A DNA stretch of 64,000 nucleotides from Pirellulaceae bacterium (GTDB lineage: Bacteria > Planctomycetota > Planctomycetia > Pirellulales > Pirellulaceae). A program made the position numbers and the translations under genes. The notes beneath the pieces were generated by a model, which worked only from the letters and a program-made list of their open reading frames with translations, ran no database searches and was not told the DNA's origin. Where the stretch lies: NCBI GenBank assembly GCA_019636375.1, contig JAHBXS010000004.1:248001-312000 (forward strand). Reading direction: 5' to 3'. Numbering within the stretch: position 1 is the stretch's first letter; the number at the start of each line of letters is the position of its first letter. Positions 56,392 through 64,000 of this stretch are shown piece after piece.

Positions 56392-58152
56392 TTAATCGTC
56401 CATCGCCTCAGACTCTCGGACCTCGGAAAGCGAATCGGATAATAACGAAAAATACTGATTCCAATTGATGACCTTGACGCCGCGGTTGATCTCAGGTTGA
56501 ATTTCGTCGAGTTCCCACGAAAACACTGAATCGAGGTCCTGTTTGGGCTCCATTTGAACCACTTCCAAATCTGGTGTACATCGCAATGTCAGAAAATGCT
56601 CGCGTGTGATTTTTTCGCTATGAAAACTAAATTCGCGCAGGTTCTTCAACTTCAATAACAATTCAAGCCCTGCTGGTGTCATGCTGTTCATGCGAATCAT
56701 GGCGATCGTTTCTAAAGGGTGGTCGACATCAAACTCTTCGAATCCGCTACCTGTCATCAATTTGCACCCACTTAAACGCAAACGTTTTAATTCCGGAAAT
56801 TTCGCGATTTGTTTGAGGCCGTCATCAGAAATGTCTGGGTTGTTTTGCAAGTCCAACACATTCAACGAACTCAATTTGGTGACTTTTTCAAGTCGCCCAC
56901 TAGTCATTCCGCAATTGACCAGGGCCAATCGTCGCAAGGAGTGGCAGTTGCTCAACTGCTCGATTGCCTCATCGTCCAGTTGACAATTTTCTAAAATTAA
57001 CTCTTGAATCGAACTGTGGGGATGTTGGAAAGATTTTAACCACAGCGCCGGAAATGGCTTGGCCCCACTCAAACGCAATGCCTCCAATTTCGGGAATGAA
57101 CCCAACCAATCGACTTGCCTTTCCGATGCACTGATTCCACGGTAGAACTTGAACGAGAGGGTCCGCAAGTTGGAAGTTTCTGAAAGCGGAGCAACAACTC
57201 CCAGTCCGAACTGCGTCGAGTCGATATCCAATTCCTCTAATTTGGTCAGCCTGCCAAGTTTTGATGAAGGTGCGACGCCCTCTTCGGACCGTTGGCGACG
57301 GCCAACGACACCGAATTTGAGTTTCAGGCGCCGCAGTGTATCAATTTCAGCGATTTGATCTAGGACTTCCGGTCGGGCTTTGCTTGAAACGAGGGTCAAT
57401 TCCTCAAGAGACGAATTCGTAAAATTCTGCAAAAATTCGCCGGTGACGCTGTTGCAGTTCACAATGTGCAAGGATTTTAACCCTGTGGCGATCGCTAAAG
57501 TTTTTAAAGCAACATCAGCCAATTCTTGATCGTCTACGAGAGTGAGAACTCGCAACTTTGGGAATTGAGCAATGATTTCCCAATCTGAATGCTTAATATT
57601 ATTGGTGCCGATAAATCGCAATTCTTCGATTGGCATTCGTTTTTGAGCGTCTCGTTCGGCCAAAGAACCCCAGTTGAAATTCGTGACCTCTAATTGAAGT
57701 CGTTTTAGGCTGGCAAAATCGACGAACGCAGAAATCTCGTTCAATGCATAAGTATGCGACAGCGAAAGCTCTTTCAATTTCGGCAGGGTTTGCAGGGCCA
57801 AAAGCGATTCGTGGTCGATTTCGTCAGCATACCTCAGCCTCAAACTTTCCAGATTCTTCAGAAGCCCGACACCGTTAAGCGAATAATTGTAGATGTGTCC
57901 AGAATACTCGACTTCTAAGTTTTTGAGCCTTTCGAAATCACTCAATTGACCAAAGAAATTGATTCCACGAAACTGAGGCATCCACAGTTTGACCAGATAG
58001 CCCTCCGAGTCGAATTCAGGCTTGGATTGATTAATGCGTTTGAGAACTGGAGAATTTTGATCGTGTTGTGCAATCGACACCAAAGGGTTCATAACCACAA
58101 ATGCACAGCTTGCCAGCAGCAAAATCAACGCGGTTCGGAACCAACGCCACAT
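56392..58152 (-). CDS. Exported leucine-rich-repeat protein
   Basis: A 586-residue protein. ATG 58152 has AAGGA upstream and opens on a signal peptide or anchor (WFRTALILLLASCAFVVMN). The rest is about fifteen LRR units of the LxxLxLxxC/N type, such as LKNLESLRLRYADEIDHES, LRRLALVNCGMTSG and LKRLRLSGCKLMTGSGF. It is probably a surface or periplasmic binding protein. It starts 20 bases before the kinase gene ends, so its start lies inside that coding region and the two are cotranscribed. Confidence 0.85.
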   Translation of the reverse strand: MWRWFRTALILLLASCAFVVMNPLVSIAQHDQNSPVLKRINQSKPEFDSEGYLVKLWMPQFRGINFFGQLSDFERLKNLEVEYSGHIYNYSLNGVGLLKNLESLRLRYADEIDHESLLALQTLPKLKELSLSHTYALNEISAFVDFASLKRLQLEVTNFNWGSLAERDAQKRMPIEELRFIGTNNIKHSDWEIIAQFPKLRVLTLVDDQELADVALKTLAIATGLKSLHIVNCNSVTGEFLQNFTNSSLEELTLVSSKARPEVLDQIAEIDTLRRLKLKFGVVGRRQRSEEGVAPSSKLGRLTKLEELDIDSTQFGLGVVAPLSETSNLRTLSFKFYRGISASERQVDWLGSFPKLEALRLSGAKPFPALWLKSFQHPHSSIQELILENCQLDDEAIEQLSNCHSLRRLALVNCGMTSGRLEKVTKLSSLNVLDLQNNPDISDDGLKQIAKFPELKRLRLSGCKLMTGSGFEEFDVDHPLETIAMIRMNSMTPAGLELLLKLKNLREFSFHSEKITREHFLTLRCTPDLEVVQMEPKQDLDSVFSWELDEIQPEINRGVKVINWNQYFSLLSDSLSEVRESEAMDD

Positions 58153-58171
58153 TTCCCTATTCCTTTGGCAG

Positions 58172-59797
58172 CTATTGTTGATGTGTGTCCAAAACCACGC
58201 GCGACTTGTACCAGCGATCATGCAAACTCAAGCCGTTTCCAAAAAAAGCCATGTAGGTAATATCCGCGATGGCAAACAGAGTGACAAACACCGCGACCGC
58301 AGGAATTAACCAGGGCGAAAACTCGTTGAAGGGAAGAATCAAGAAAGTCATCACTCCCCACAAAATCGCCAACCTCAAAAAGCTACGTCCCATCATTAGA
58401 CGCGGTGACGGTCGGAGTCCATATTGGTTTACAACGCGAATGTGCATTAGCGCCCTACCGAAGGATTGACGATGATAACCTTCGATCAATGTGAATAGAA
58501 CAAGCGGCAGAAAACCACAAGCAGACAACAAGGTCTTTAAAATGATGAACGTCGCCGTCAAGTACCATGGAATATTGCGGTCCACAAAACTTAGCCAACC
58601 GACGCCATTGAGTTGCATCGTGCCTGAAACCCAAGAAAGAACGAAAAACACAAGGATTTGAATCACCGTAAACAAACCGATCACGATGGTGTAATCAATT
58701 CCAGCAGCGATGATGCGGGGTAGAAACCGAGCAGGTACGTTGGGAGCCGGTGCAACTCGGACAATATCTTCCGACAATGACTCGTAGCTTTGGTATCGTT
58801 TTTCTGGGTCTTTGGCCAACAAACGTTGCAAGATAGCTCGCCAGGCAATCGGGAAATCTTCCGGCCAAGGTTGCGGGAATTCGAGAGACTGCTTACGATG
58901 CGATTCTCCCCACTCCTTGATGGTCGTTCCTGAAAGAACCACCGGGCGTTTCCCAAAAGTCATCTCATAAAGAGTTACTCCCAGGGCATACATGTCGCTC
59001 TGGATCGAATGTTTTTCGCCCTCCAGAATTTCAGGAGCCAAATAATTGGGGGTGCCGCCCAGCGTTTGTGTTTGTTGATCAGACTCGAAACGAGCCATTC
59101 CAAAATCGCTCAGCTTGGCTACGCCATTCTCTTGGAGCAAGATGTTGGACGGTTTAATGTCGCCATGAATCACATCGAACTCGTGTGAAAATCGGAGAGC
59201 CTCGCAAATTTGCCATGCAACATAAACCGTCTCTGTGAAAACGAGGTCGCCTTGGATGATGCGGTCGGCCACCGTATTCCCTGAAATCAACTCCATCGCG
59301 AAAAAAGGGTCCCCCTCATGTTTGCCGACATAATAAATGGAGACAATGTTGGGGTGGTTTACTCGGGCTTGTGCGACGGCCTCTTGAAGCAAGCGATCCA
59401 CTTCCTTGTCATGAACGCGCGAGCCGCTATTGGTCAGAACTTTCACCGCTACATATCGCTTGAGGGAAGTGTCAAAGGCCCGATAGACCTGCCCCATTCC
59501 CCCTTGCCCGACAGGCTCGATGATTTCGAAGTGCCCGAGTGCCTTTCCTAAGACCAGGGAGCCATCCTGGTTGTCGATCAAACTAAATTCACCTTGGCAT
59601 CGGCTCAAATCGCGAGAGTCGCCGTGAATCGCCAGTGTCCGGGAAAGTTCATTTTGCAGGGCCTTCGAGCTGATCGCACGTTGGCAACTCTCGCAAACTC
59701 CGCCGCGATCGAGGTTCAACGTCAACAGTTCGCCGCACGTGCAGCGGAACTTGATCGTTCGCTCAGGCGTCATCGGTTGTGTTTGGTTGAATTCCAT
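58172..59797 (-). CDS. Membrane serine/threonine protein kinase with zinc ribbon and RDD domain
   Basis: A 541-residue protein. Residues 19-38 form a Cys4 ribbon (CTCGE...CESC). The kinase domain starts at about 88: GQGGMGQV loop (97-104), Lys119, Glu139, catalytic loop HGDIKPSN (211-218) and DFG (231-233). The usual Arg of HRD is Gly, so it is a non-RD kinase, which often means activation-loop phosphorylation is not needed. After residue 365 an RDD-type membrane domain follows (RFLPRIIAAGIDYTIVIGLF ... GYHRQSFGRALMHIRVV). The LRR gene downstream overlaps in transcription and may encode a partner. Confidence 0.92.
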   Translation of the reverse strand: MEFNQTQPMTPERTIKFRCTCGELLTLNLDRGGVCESCQRAISSKALQNELSRTLAIHGDSRDLSRCQGEFSLIDNQDGSLVLGKALGHFEIIEPVGQGGMGQVYRAFDTSLKRYVAVKVLTNSGSRVHDKEVDRLLQEAVAQARVNHPNIVSIYYVGKHEGDPFFAMELISGNTVADRIIQGDLVFTETVYVAWQICEALRFSHEFDVIHGDIKPSNILLQENGVAKLSDFGMARFESDQQTQTLGGTPNYLAPEILEGEKHSIQSDMYALGVTLYEMTFGKRPVVLSGTTIKEWGESHRKQSLEFPQPWPEDFPIAWRAILQRLLAKDPEKRYQSYESLSEDIVRVAPAPNVPARFLPRIIAAGIDYTIVIGLFTVIQILVFFVLSWVSGTMQLNGVGWLSFVDRNIPWYLTATFIILKTLLSACGFLPLVLFTLIEGYHRQSFGRALMHIRVVNQYGLRPSPRLMMGRSFLRLAILWGVMTFLILPFNEFSPWLIPAVAVFVTLFAIADITYMAFFGNGLSLHDRWYKSRVVLDTHQQ

Positions 59798-59830
59798 CGT
59801 GCGCTACGGTATTCGGGTACAAGAAATTTA

Positions 59831-60136
59831 TCAATACTCGTCTTCAGTCTCTTCTTCTTCATCTCCCTCGTCTAGGAAAGACGAGGCAGCGTGTTGAAAG
59901 TCTTTGGTTTTGGCAACGCCCGATTCGTCGACATCGACCAACAAACGCAATTTTTGCTCGACCCGCTCGAGACGTGCATGGCAGTCGCGCAAGTGCTTGA
60001 CGCCTTGCTCGTATGCCCGCAAGGAATCGTCCAGAGTTAATTCTCCTGACTCGATTTCGCGAATAACGGCTCGGAGTTTTTCCAGTGAATCTTCAAAAGA
60101 TATGGATTCTTGAGTGGTCTGACGTTTTCGGGCCAT
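59831..60136 (-). CDS. xseB: Exodeoxyribonuclease VII small subunit
   Basis: A 101-residue protein. The family motif is clear: SFEDSLEKLRAVIREIESGELTLDDSLRAYEQGVKHL. The C-terminus is longer than usual and ends in a strongly acidic tail (DEGDEEEETEDEY). It partners the large subunit encoded just upstream. Confidence 0.95.
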   Translation of the reverse strand: MARKRQTTQESISFEDSLEKLRAVIREIESGELTLDDSLRAYEQGVKHLRDCHARLERVEQKLRLLVDVDESGVAKTKDFQHAASSFLDEGDEEEETEDEY

Positions 60137-60302
60137 TTCTTGTAATGTACGGTTAATTTAAGGGGCTGTGGTTTTGCTCCGCATCGTTCGGGGCAGGACT
60201 CTGGTCGTTATACCTTATTCGACAACGATTCACATCGCGTCAGTATTTTGACGGCCAAGGATTTGCCTGTATTCGAGAGGAGATGCCCTCAAACTGCCGA
60301 TG

Positions 60303-61526
60303 TTACTCGACATCCTCTAAGGGCTGACTCTTTACTACGACACTCTCTATTGTACCGTCTTGAACGCGAGTTGTAATCTGTAAACTCGACTGAACCTGTG
60401 AAACGCTGCGAACTACCACACCTTTTATGTCCGTCGTCACACTGTACCCTCTGGTCAAAATCCCTACCGGGCTGAGCACATCCAGTTTTCCGGCAAGTTC
60501 CGTCAGCCTTTGGCGAGCTTCCGAGGTTGCATCAAACATGGAATCATTGAGCCGCTCGCCGAATTCATCAAGTCGCTGACGATGCTGGTTCATTTGATCG
60601 AAGGGTCGAGTCAATGCCGGTCGATCTGCCAAACTTTGCAGCACCGCGAAAGACTTGCGATACCGGTTTTGCAACGCCGTTTTTAACCGACTTCGTCCTT
60701 GTCGAAGAGCATCTAACAAGTCGATTTTTTGCGGGGCAATTCGCTCGGCGGCCTCACTTGGCGTCAAGGCTCTGACGTCGGCAACTAAATCCGCTAGCGA
60801 CACATCCGTTTCATGCCCTATCCCGGTAATCACAGGAATTTTCGAAGCGAAAATCGCGCGGCAAACAACTTCTTCGTTGAAACTCCACAAGTCCTCTAAG
60901 CTTCCACCTCCGCGACAAACGACCAGCACATCAGCCGCAGGACGCATCCGATTGGCCAACGCAATGGCCTCAGCGATTTCTTGCGCCGATCCATCCCCCT
61001 GGACTCGTGTCGGTGCGATGGTGACTTCAACGTTTGGATAGCGGCGTAACAAGATTTGTAAAAAATCTCTAATGGCCGCACCGTCTGGGCTCGTGACAAC
61101 CGCGACACGTTCCGGTAAAACCGGCAACGGGCGTTTTCGACCGGGATCGAATATTCCAGCGGCCGCCAACTTTTCTCGCAGTTGCTTGAGGGCCAACTGC
61201 AATTCACCTTGTCCAACCGGTTCGATTCGTTGTGCGATAAATTGGTAGTTTCCCCGCGCCGGATAGACGTCCAAACCGCCGTAACAGGTGACTTTTAGAC
61301 CACTCTCGATTCGCATCTTCAACCGCTCGGCAGAGGATCGCCACATCACGCAACTGATTTTTGCATTGGCGTCCTTGAGGCTGAAATAAATATGGCCAGC
61401 CTGTGATCTCGTGAGTTCCGAGAATTCGCCTTGGACCAGCAATCCTGAAAACGAAGTGTTCAACGCGAGTTTAATCTGTTGCGTCAATTGACTGACGGTC
61501 AACGGTTTGCTTGGCATGGAACTCAT
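60303..61526 (-). CDS. xseA: Exodeoxyribonuclease VII large subunit
   Basis: A 407-residue protein. The N-terminal OB fold (LTVSQLTQQIKLALNTSF, VQGEFSELTRSQAGHIYFSLKD) is followed by the catalytic part with VAVVTSPDGAAIRDFLQIL, VVCRGGGSLEDLWSFNEE and GIGHETDVSLADLVADVRALTPSEAAE, then a coiled-coil region and LSPVGILTRGYSV. It degrades single-stranded DNA with XseB. It starts 18 bases after the VWA gene ends. Confidence 0.97.
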   Translation of the reverse strand: MSSMPSKPLTVSQLTQQIKLALNTSFSGLLVQGEFSELTRSQAGHIYFSLKDANAKISCVMWRSSAERLKMRIESGLKVTCYGGLDVYPARGNYQFIAQRIEPVGQGELQLALKQLREKLAAAGIFDPGRKRPLPVLPERVAVVTSPDGAAIRDFLQILLRRYPNVEVTIAPTRVQGDGSAQEIAEAIALANRMRPAADVLVVCRGGGSLEDLWSFNEEVVCRAIFASKIPVITGIGHETDVSLADLVADVRALTPSEAAERIAPQKIDLLDALRQGRSRLKTALQNRYRKSFAVLQSLADRPALTRPFDQMNQHRQRLDEFGERLNDSMFDATSEARQRLTELAGKLDVLSPVGILTRGYSVTTDIKGVVVRSVSQVQSSLQITTRVQDGTIESVVVKSQPLEDVE

Positions 61527-61544
61527 GTAACTCGATAGTATCCT

Positions 61545-64000
61545 TTAGCTGGCGGGAGGGTCTCGTCGAGCCTTTCGCTTCGCGTCCAGCAATCGAGACG
61601 TATGCGGTTGCTCATCGGTGCGATTTGTCTCTTGCACGGGACGAGGAGGAGGTGGTTCCCGTTCGCGGTCTTGTTCGCTTTCGAGGATACGAGTCAATTG
61701 CTCTTTGCCGCTGCTCCCTCCGGAATCCGCTTTAGGTTCGAAGCGAGTTTCAGCCTGCCGAGCCTCCAAGCGTTTACTGATTTCCGACTTCTTCGAGCGG
61801 AGTCGTTCAAGATTGGAGGCCAGTGCTTCATTGTCGGGTTGACCACGCAGCCTGCGAACGAATGCCATGAGGCCAGTAATCCACCCAGTTCCCACCGCGA
61901 CCCGTCGAATGAATACGTCAGCCAAAAAGACCCAGGCGCCTAAAACGAGCATCCAAGGCCACATTGACTGAATTGCTGACGTGTGCCGCAAAGTCGGCCG
62001 AAACGGATTGAGGGCGAGTACCGCCGACAGGTCGTCGCGCCCCGCAAACGGATCTGAAATCATTCCTGAATCGGTCGAGCCAGTAGCGTTCAACGCCGAG
62101 AGATTTTGGAGGAGAGGAAAATTGGTTTCGCGATCCGAGTATTCACTGGAATAAGGAACGCTGATTCCCGTCGTCAAACGTTCATATCCTTCGCCTGGCA
62201 TGATCGTGATCAAGTAATTTCCGGGATCGTTCGCATCGAATTCCGCTTCGTAACGCCCGGGTCCAGTCTGAGAAAAATTCAGATCAAATCCTCCTCGTTC
62301 CGTACCATCGGCCGAGGCAGGGGGAAGTCCACGAGCCGCGAGATTTAAAAAGTTTATGAATTCGTCGCTCTCGTCAATTGCCGTGACGACCACGCGCCCT
62401 TTGTTGTCCCGAACATCCGTACTGAGGGAGAAGTTCGCGTTTTCGGTCACCGGGCGCATCGAATAGCGGACCATTTGCGTAAACAGTTTGTCGTAGTATT
62501 CGCTGTTGTACCAATTCGAAGTCCAGTTTTTTCCAGCATCGCTGGTGAATACCACGGTGCGCCCAAGTTCGTAACGCCATGCAGCGAGCAGCGTTGAGTT
62601 CTCGGTATTGTCAGCGGGCTCGCTGGCAATCAACAGCTGTTCCACCAGCGGGTTCTGTTTCACCGTCGTCATCACATAGCCGTAAAAAGGTGGCAACGCA
62701 CTGGCATCAACGCCTTGGAGAATTTCGTGGCGGCTGCTCATCGAATTAGGGATCGCTTGCATTCCCGCTTTCGACTCTTTGATCACCGGTTTGGCAACCC
62801 TCCGTGCCTCGCGCTGATAAATTTTTGGCAATGCCCTGCCGTCGGCGACTTCGTAGTATTTGCCTCCGGTTTGTTTCGCGATGTCTCGCAACAAAGCACT
62901 ATTCGCCGGACCGTGTGTTCCAATTGCAACCGTTGAAATCAAGATTTTTTCATCGACATATCGCCTTAGCAAGGCTGGTCGTGAAGGCGTGGGGTCACCG
63001 TCACTAATGATGATCATGTGCTTCATTGATGCCGGGCAGTTCTTAAGACCCAACAGGGCAAGTTCCATCGACGAGTCAAAATCAGGCATATCACCCGGCG
63101 TCATCCGATTGATCAAGTTCAACATTCGCCGTTTGTTTTCCGAAATGCGAGCCATTCCCGTCGGAAGTTGCCACAACCAGCGGCTTCGCCCAGCCATATG
63201 ATCCCATTCCACGACTCCGCAGAAATCCATGGGGCCGAGGCAATTCACCGCCTCCTGCCCCACCTTCATTTGCCAATAGTTACCCTGAGCCATTTCCGAA
63301 GCATGCATCACCATCGCGAGAGCACCGACCGCGCTTACCTTGTCATTTTTGATCTGGAAATCGACCGGCATTGCCTTTTCCAATTCTGAATTGGTCCAGC
63401 CGCCAACTCCGAAAGAACGATCCCCACCGATCATCACTATTCCGCATCCCAACTCACGGCAGTTATTGACCAGGATTTGAATTTGCTGATCCGAAAAACC
63501 AACCGCCGTCATTCCTGACTCGGATGATCGTGGCACGTTCGCCAAAATCACTGAGTCATACTGTAATAATTCAGCGGCCGAGGTGAAAAGCTGGTCCGTT
63601 TGCATGACATCAACTTCAATCGCCAAAGTCTTCAATCGATCAATCAATTGAAAAAATTCTCCGGGAAATTCAACGTCTTCGATCAAGAGCACTCGTCCCT
63701 TACCGCGAACGTGGACAAACGCCCCTGCTGAATTGTTCTTCGAAACCGCATCTTGCGATGGATCGTCTGGAAGAAAGCTTGCGTCCAAAGTGATCATATC
63801 GGCGTGATGGAGCTCGTGTTGAAAGCCGATAACATTCTTGCCGGGGTTTAGCGTGACCCGTTGTTGAGCGATCAACTCCTCGCGGCCACCAATCCGTTGT
63901 TTCAAGATCAATTCGCCTGAGACCTTGCCATCAGGGTTATCCTCAGTGATGAGATTTTCATTCGTGAGAACCACGCGAGCCTCAAACGGTTGGTCTTTGC
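61545..64000 (-). CDS. Large VWA-domain membrane protein (partial)
   Basis: The gene runs off the right edge; the frame is open through to 64000, so the N-terminus is missing and at least 818 residues are visible. A class I glutamine-amidotransferase-like fold (VLLIEDVEFPGEFFQLIDRL, GCGIVMIGGDRSFGVGG) is followed by a VWA-like domain (MIIISDGDPTPSRPALLRRYVDE, ISTVAIGTHGPANSALL) whose first Asp/Ser site is degenerate, then AWRYELGRTVVFTSDAGKNW, a membrane helix near the end (WPWMLVLGAWVFLADVFI) and a charged, basic tail. Such proteins often belong to MoxR/DUF58 systems; here that system lies 36 kb away. Confidence 0.88.
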   Translation of the reverse strand, partial: KDQPFEARVVLTNENLITEDNPDGKVSGELILKQRIGGREELIAQQRVTLNPGKNVIGFQHELHHADMITLDASFLPDDPSQDAVSKNNSAGAFVHVRGKGRVLLIEDVEFPGEFFQLIDRLKTLAIEVDVMQTDQLFTSAAELLQYDSVILANVPRSSESGMTAVGFSDQQIQILVNNCRELGCGIVMIGGDRSFGVGGWTNSELEKAMPVDFQIKNDKVSAVGALAMVMHASEMAQGNYWQMKVGQEAVNCLGPMDFCGVVEWDHMAGRSRWLWQLPTGMARISENKRRMLNLINRMTPGDMPDFDSSMELALLGLKNCPASMKHMIIISDGDPTPSRPALLRRYVDEKILISTVAIGTHGPANSALLRDIAKQTGGKYYEVADGRALPKIYQREARRVAKPVIKESKAGMQAIPNSMSSRHEILQGVDASALPPFYGYVMTTVKQNPLVEQLLIASEPADNTENSTLLAAWRYELGRTVVFTSDAGKNWTSNWYNSEYYDKLFTQMVRYSMRPVTENANFSLSTDVRDNKGRVVVTAIDESDEFINFLNLAARGLPPASADGTERGGFDLNFSQTGPGRYEAEFDANDPGNYLITIMPGEGYERLTTGISVPYSSEYSDRETNFPLLQNLSALNATGSTDSGMISDPFAGRDDLSAVLALNPFRPTLRHTSAIQSMWPWMLVLGAWVFLADVFIRRVAVGTGWITGLMAFVRRLRGQPDNEALASNLERLRSKKSEISKRLEARQAETRFEPKADSGGSSGKEQLTRILESEQDREREPPPPRPVQETNRTDEQPHTSRLLDAKRKARRDPPAS

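Overview
The window looks like a chromosomal segment of a planctomycete. The evidence is the gene families seen: a PSCyt1/DUF1549-type cytochrome, two DUF1559 proteins with prepilin-like N-termini, a planctomycete-type ECF sigma factor, MJ0042-type zinc-ribbon membrane proteins, a PEP-CTERM protein, a kinase with a zinc ribbon and an RDD domain, and CCCAGGG-type intergenic repeats. Genus cannot be fixed from the sequence. Most genes lie on the minus strand. I see no rRNA, tRNA, CRISPR array, transposase or phage gene.

Region 1-7.4 kb is the most accessory-like: a cut-off cytochrome gene, a shortened FRG-domain gene overlapping a YycE-like VOC gene, unknown small and membrane genes, a secreted repeat protein, a 1.1 kb gene-free stretch with a perfect 27-bp inverted repeat and a planctomycete CCCAGGG repeat, and two overlapping RlaP/YcgL-type nucleotidyltransferases. 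Region 7.4-16 kb holds a secreted DUF3352-like protein, a 1362-residue protein of unknown function and a PQQ-type beta-propeller with NPFG repeats. Region 15.9-18.1 kb is a DUF1559 / lipoprotein / ECF sigma group. Region 18.3-25.2 kb is a tight DUF58 / transglutaminase-like / MoxR / lipoprotein / permease operon, in which the transglutaminase-like protein has lost its catalytic cysteine.

Region 25.4-28.9 kb is a compact locus: two divergent cysteine-rich exported proteins that share an APRGPP ending, a clear sigma70-type promoter, two hairpins, a DUF1559 protein, a histidine-rich PEP-CTERM protein and a strong terminator. A metal-handling role is an inference. Region 28.9-34.9 kb has an M48 metalloprotease, a zinc-ribbon membrane protein, tRNA adenosine deaminase and a DUF1080 protein. 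Region 35-40 kb is a partial Tad/Flp pilus cluster (prepilin peptidase, CpaB, secretin, CpaE/TadZ) without the ATPase, TadB/TadC or pilin; a strong nested stem structure lies between the peptidase and cpaB.

Region 40.8-51 kb is housekeeping: an ACT-domain protein, a zinc-ribbon membrane protein overlapping an HD phosphohydrolase, which overlaps a class II DAHP synthase; then a DUF1338 oxygenase, apt, sucB-lpdA and another zinc-ribbon protein. Region 51.2-64 kb has groES-groEL, nfo, beta-carbonic anhydrase, acpS, a GNAT acetyltransferase, a non-RD kinase with an LRR protein, xseA/xseB and a large VWA protein that runs off the right edge.
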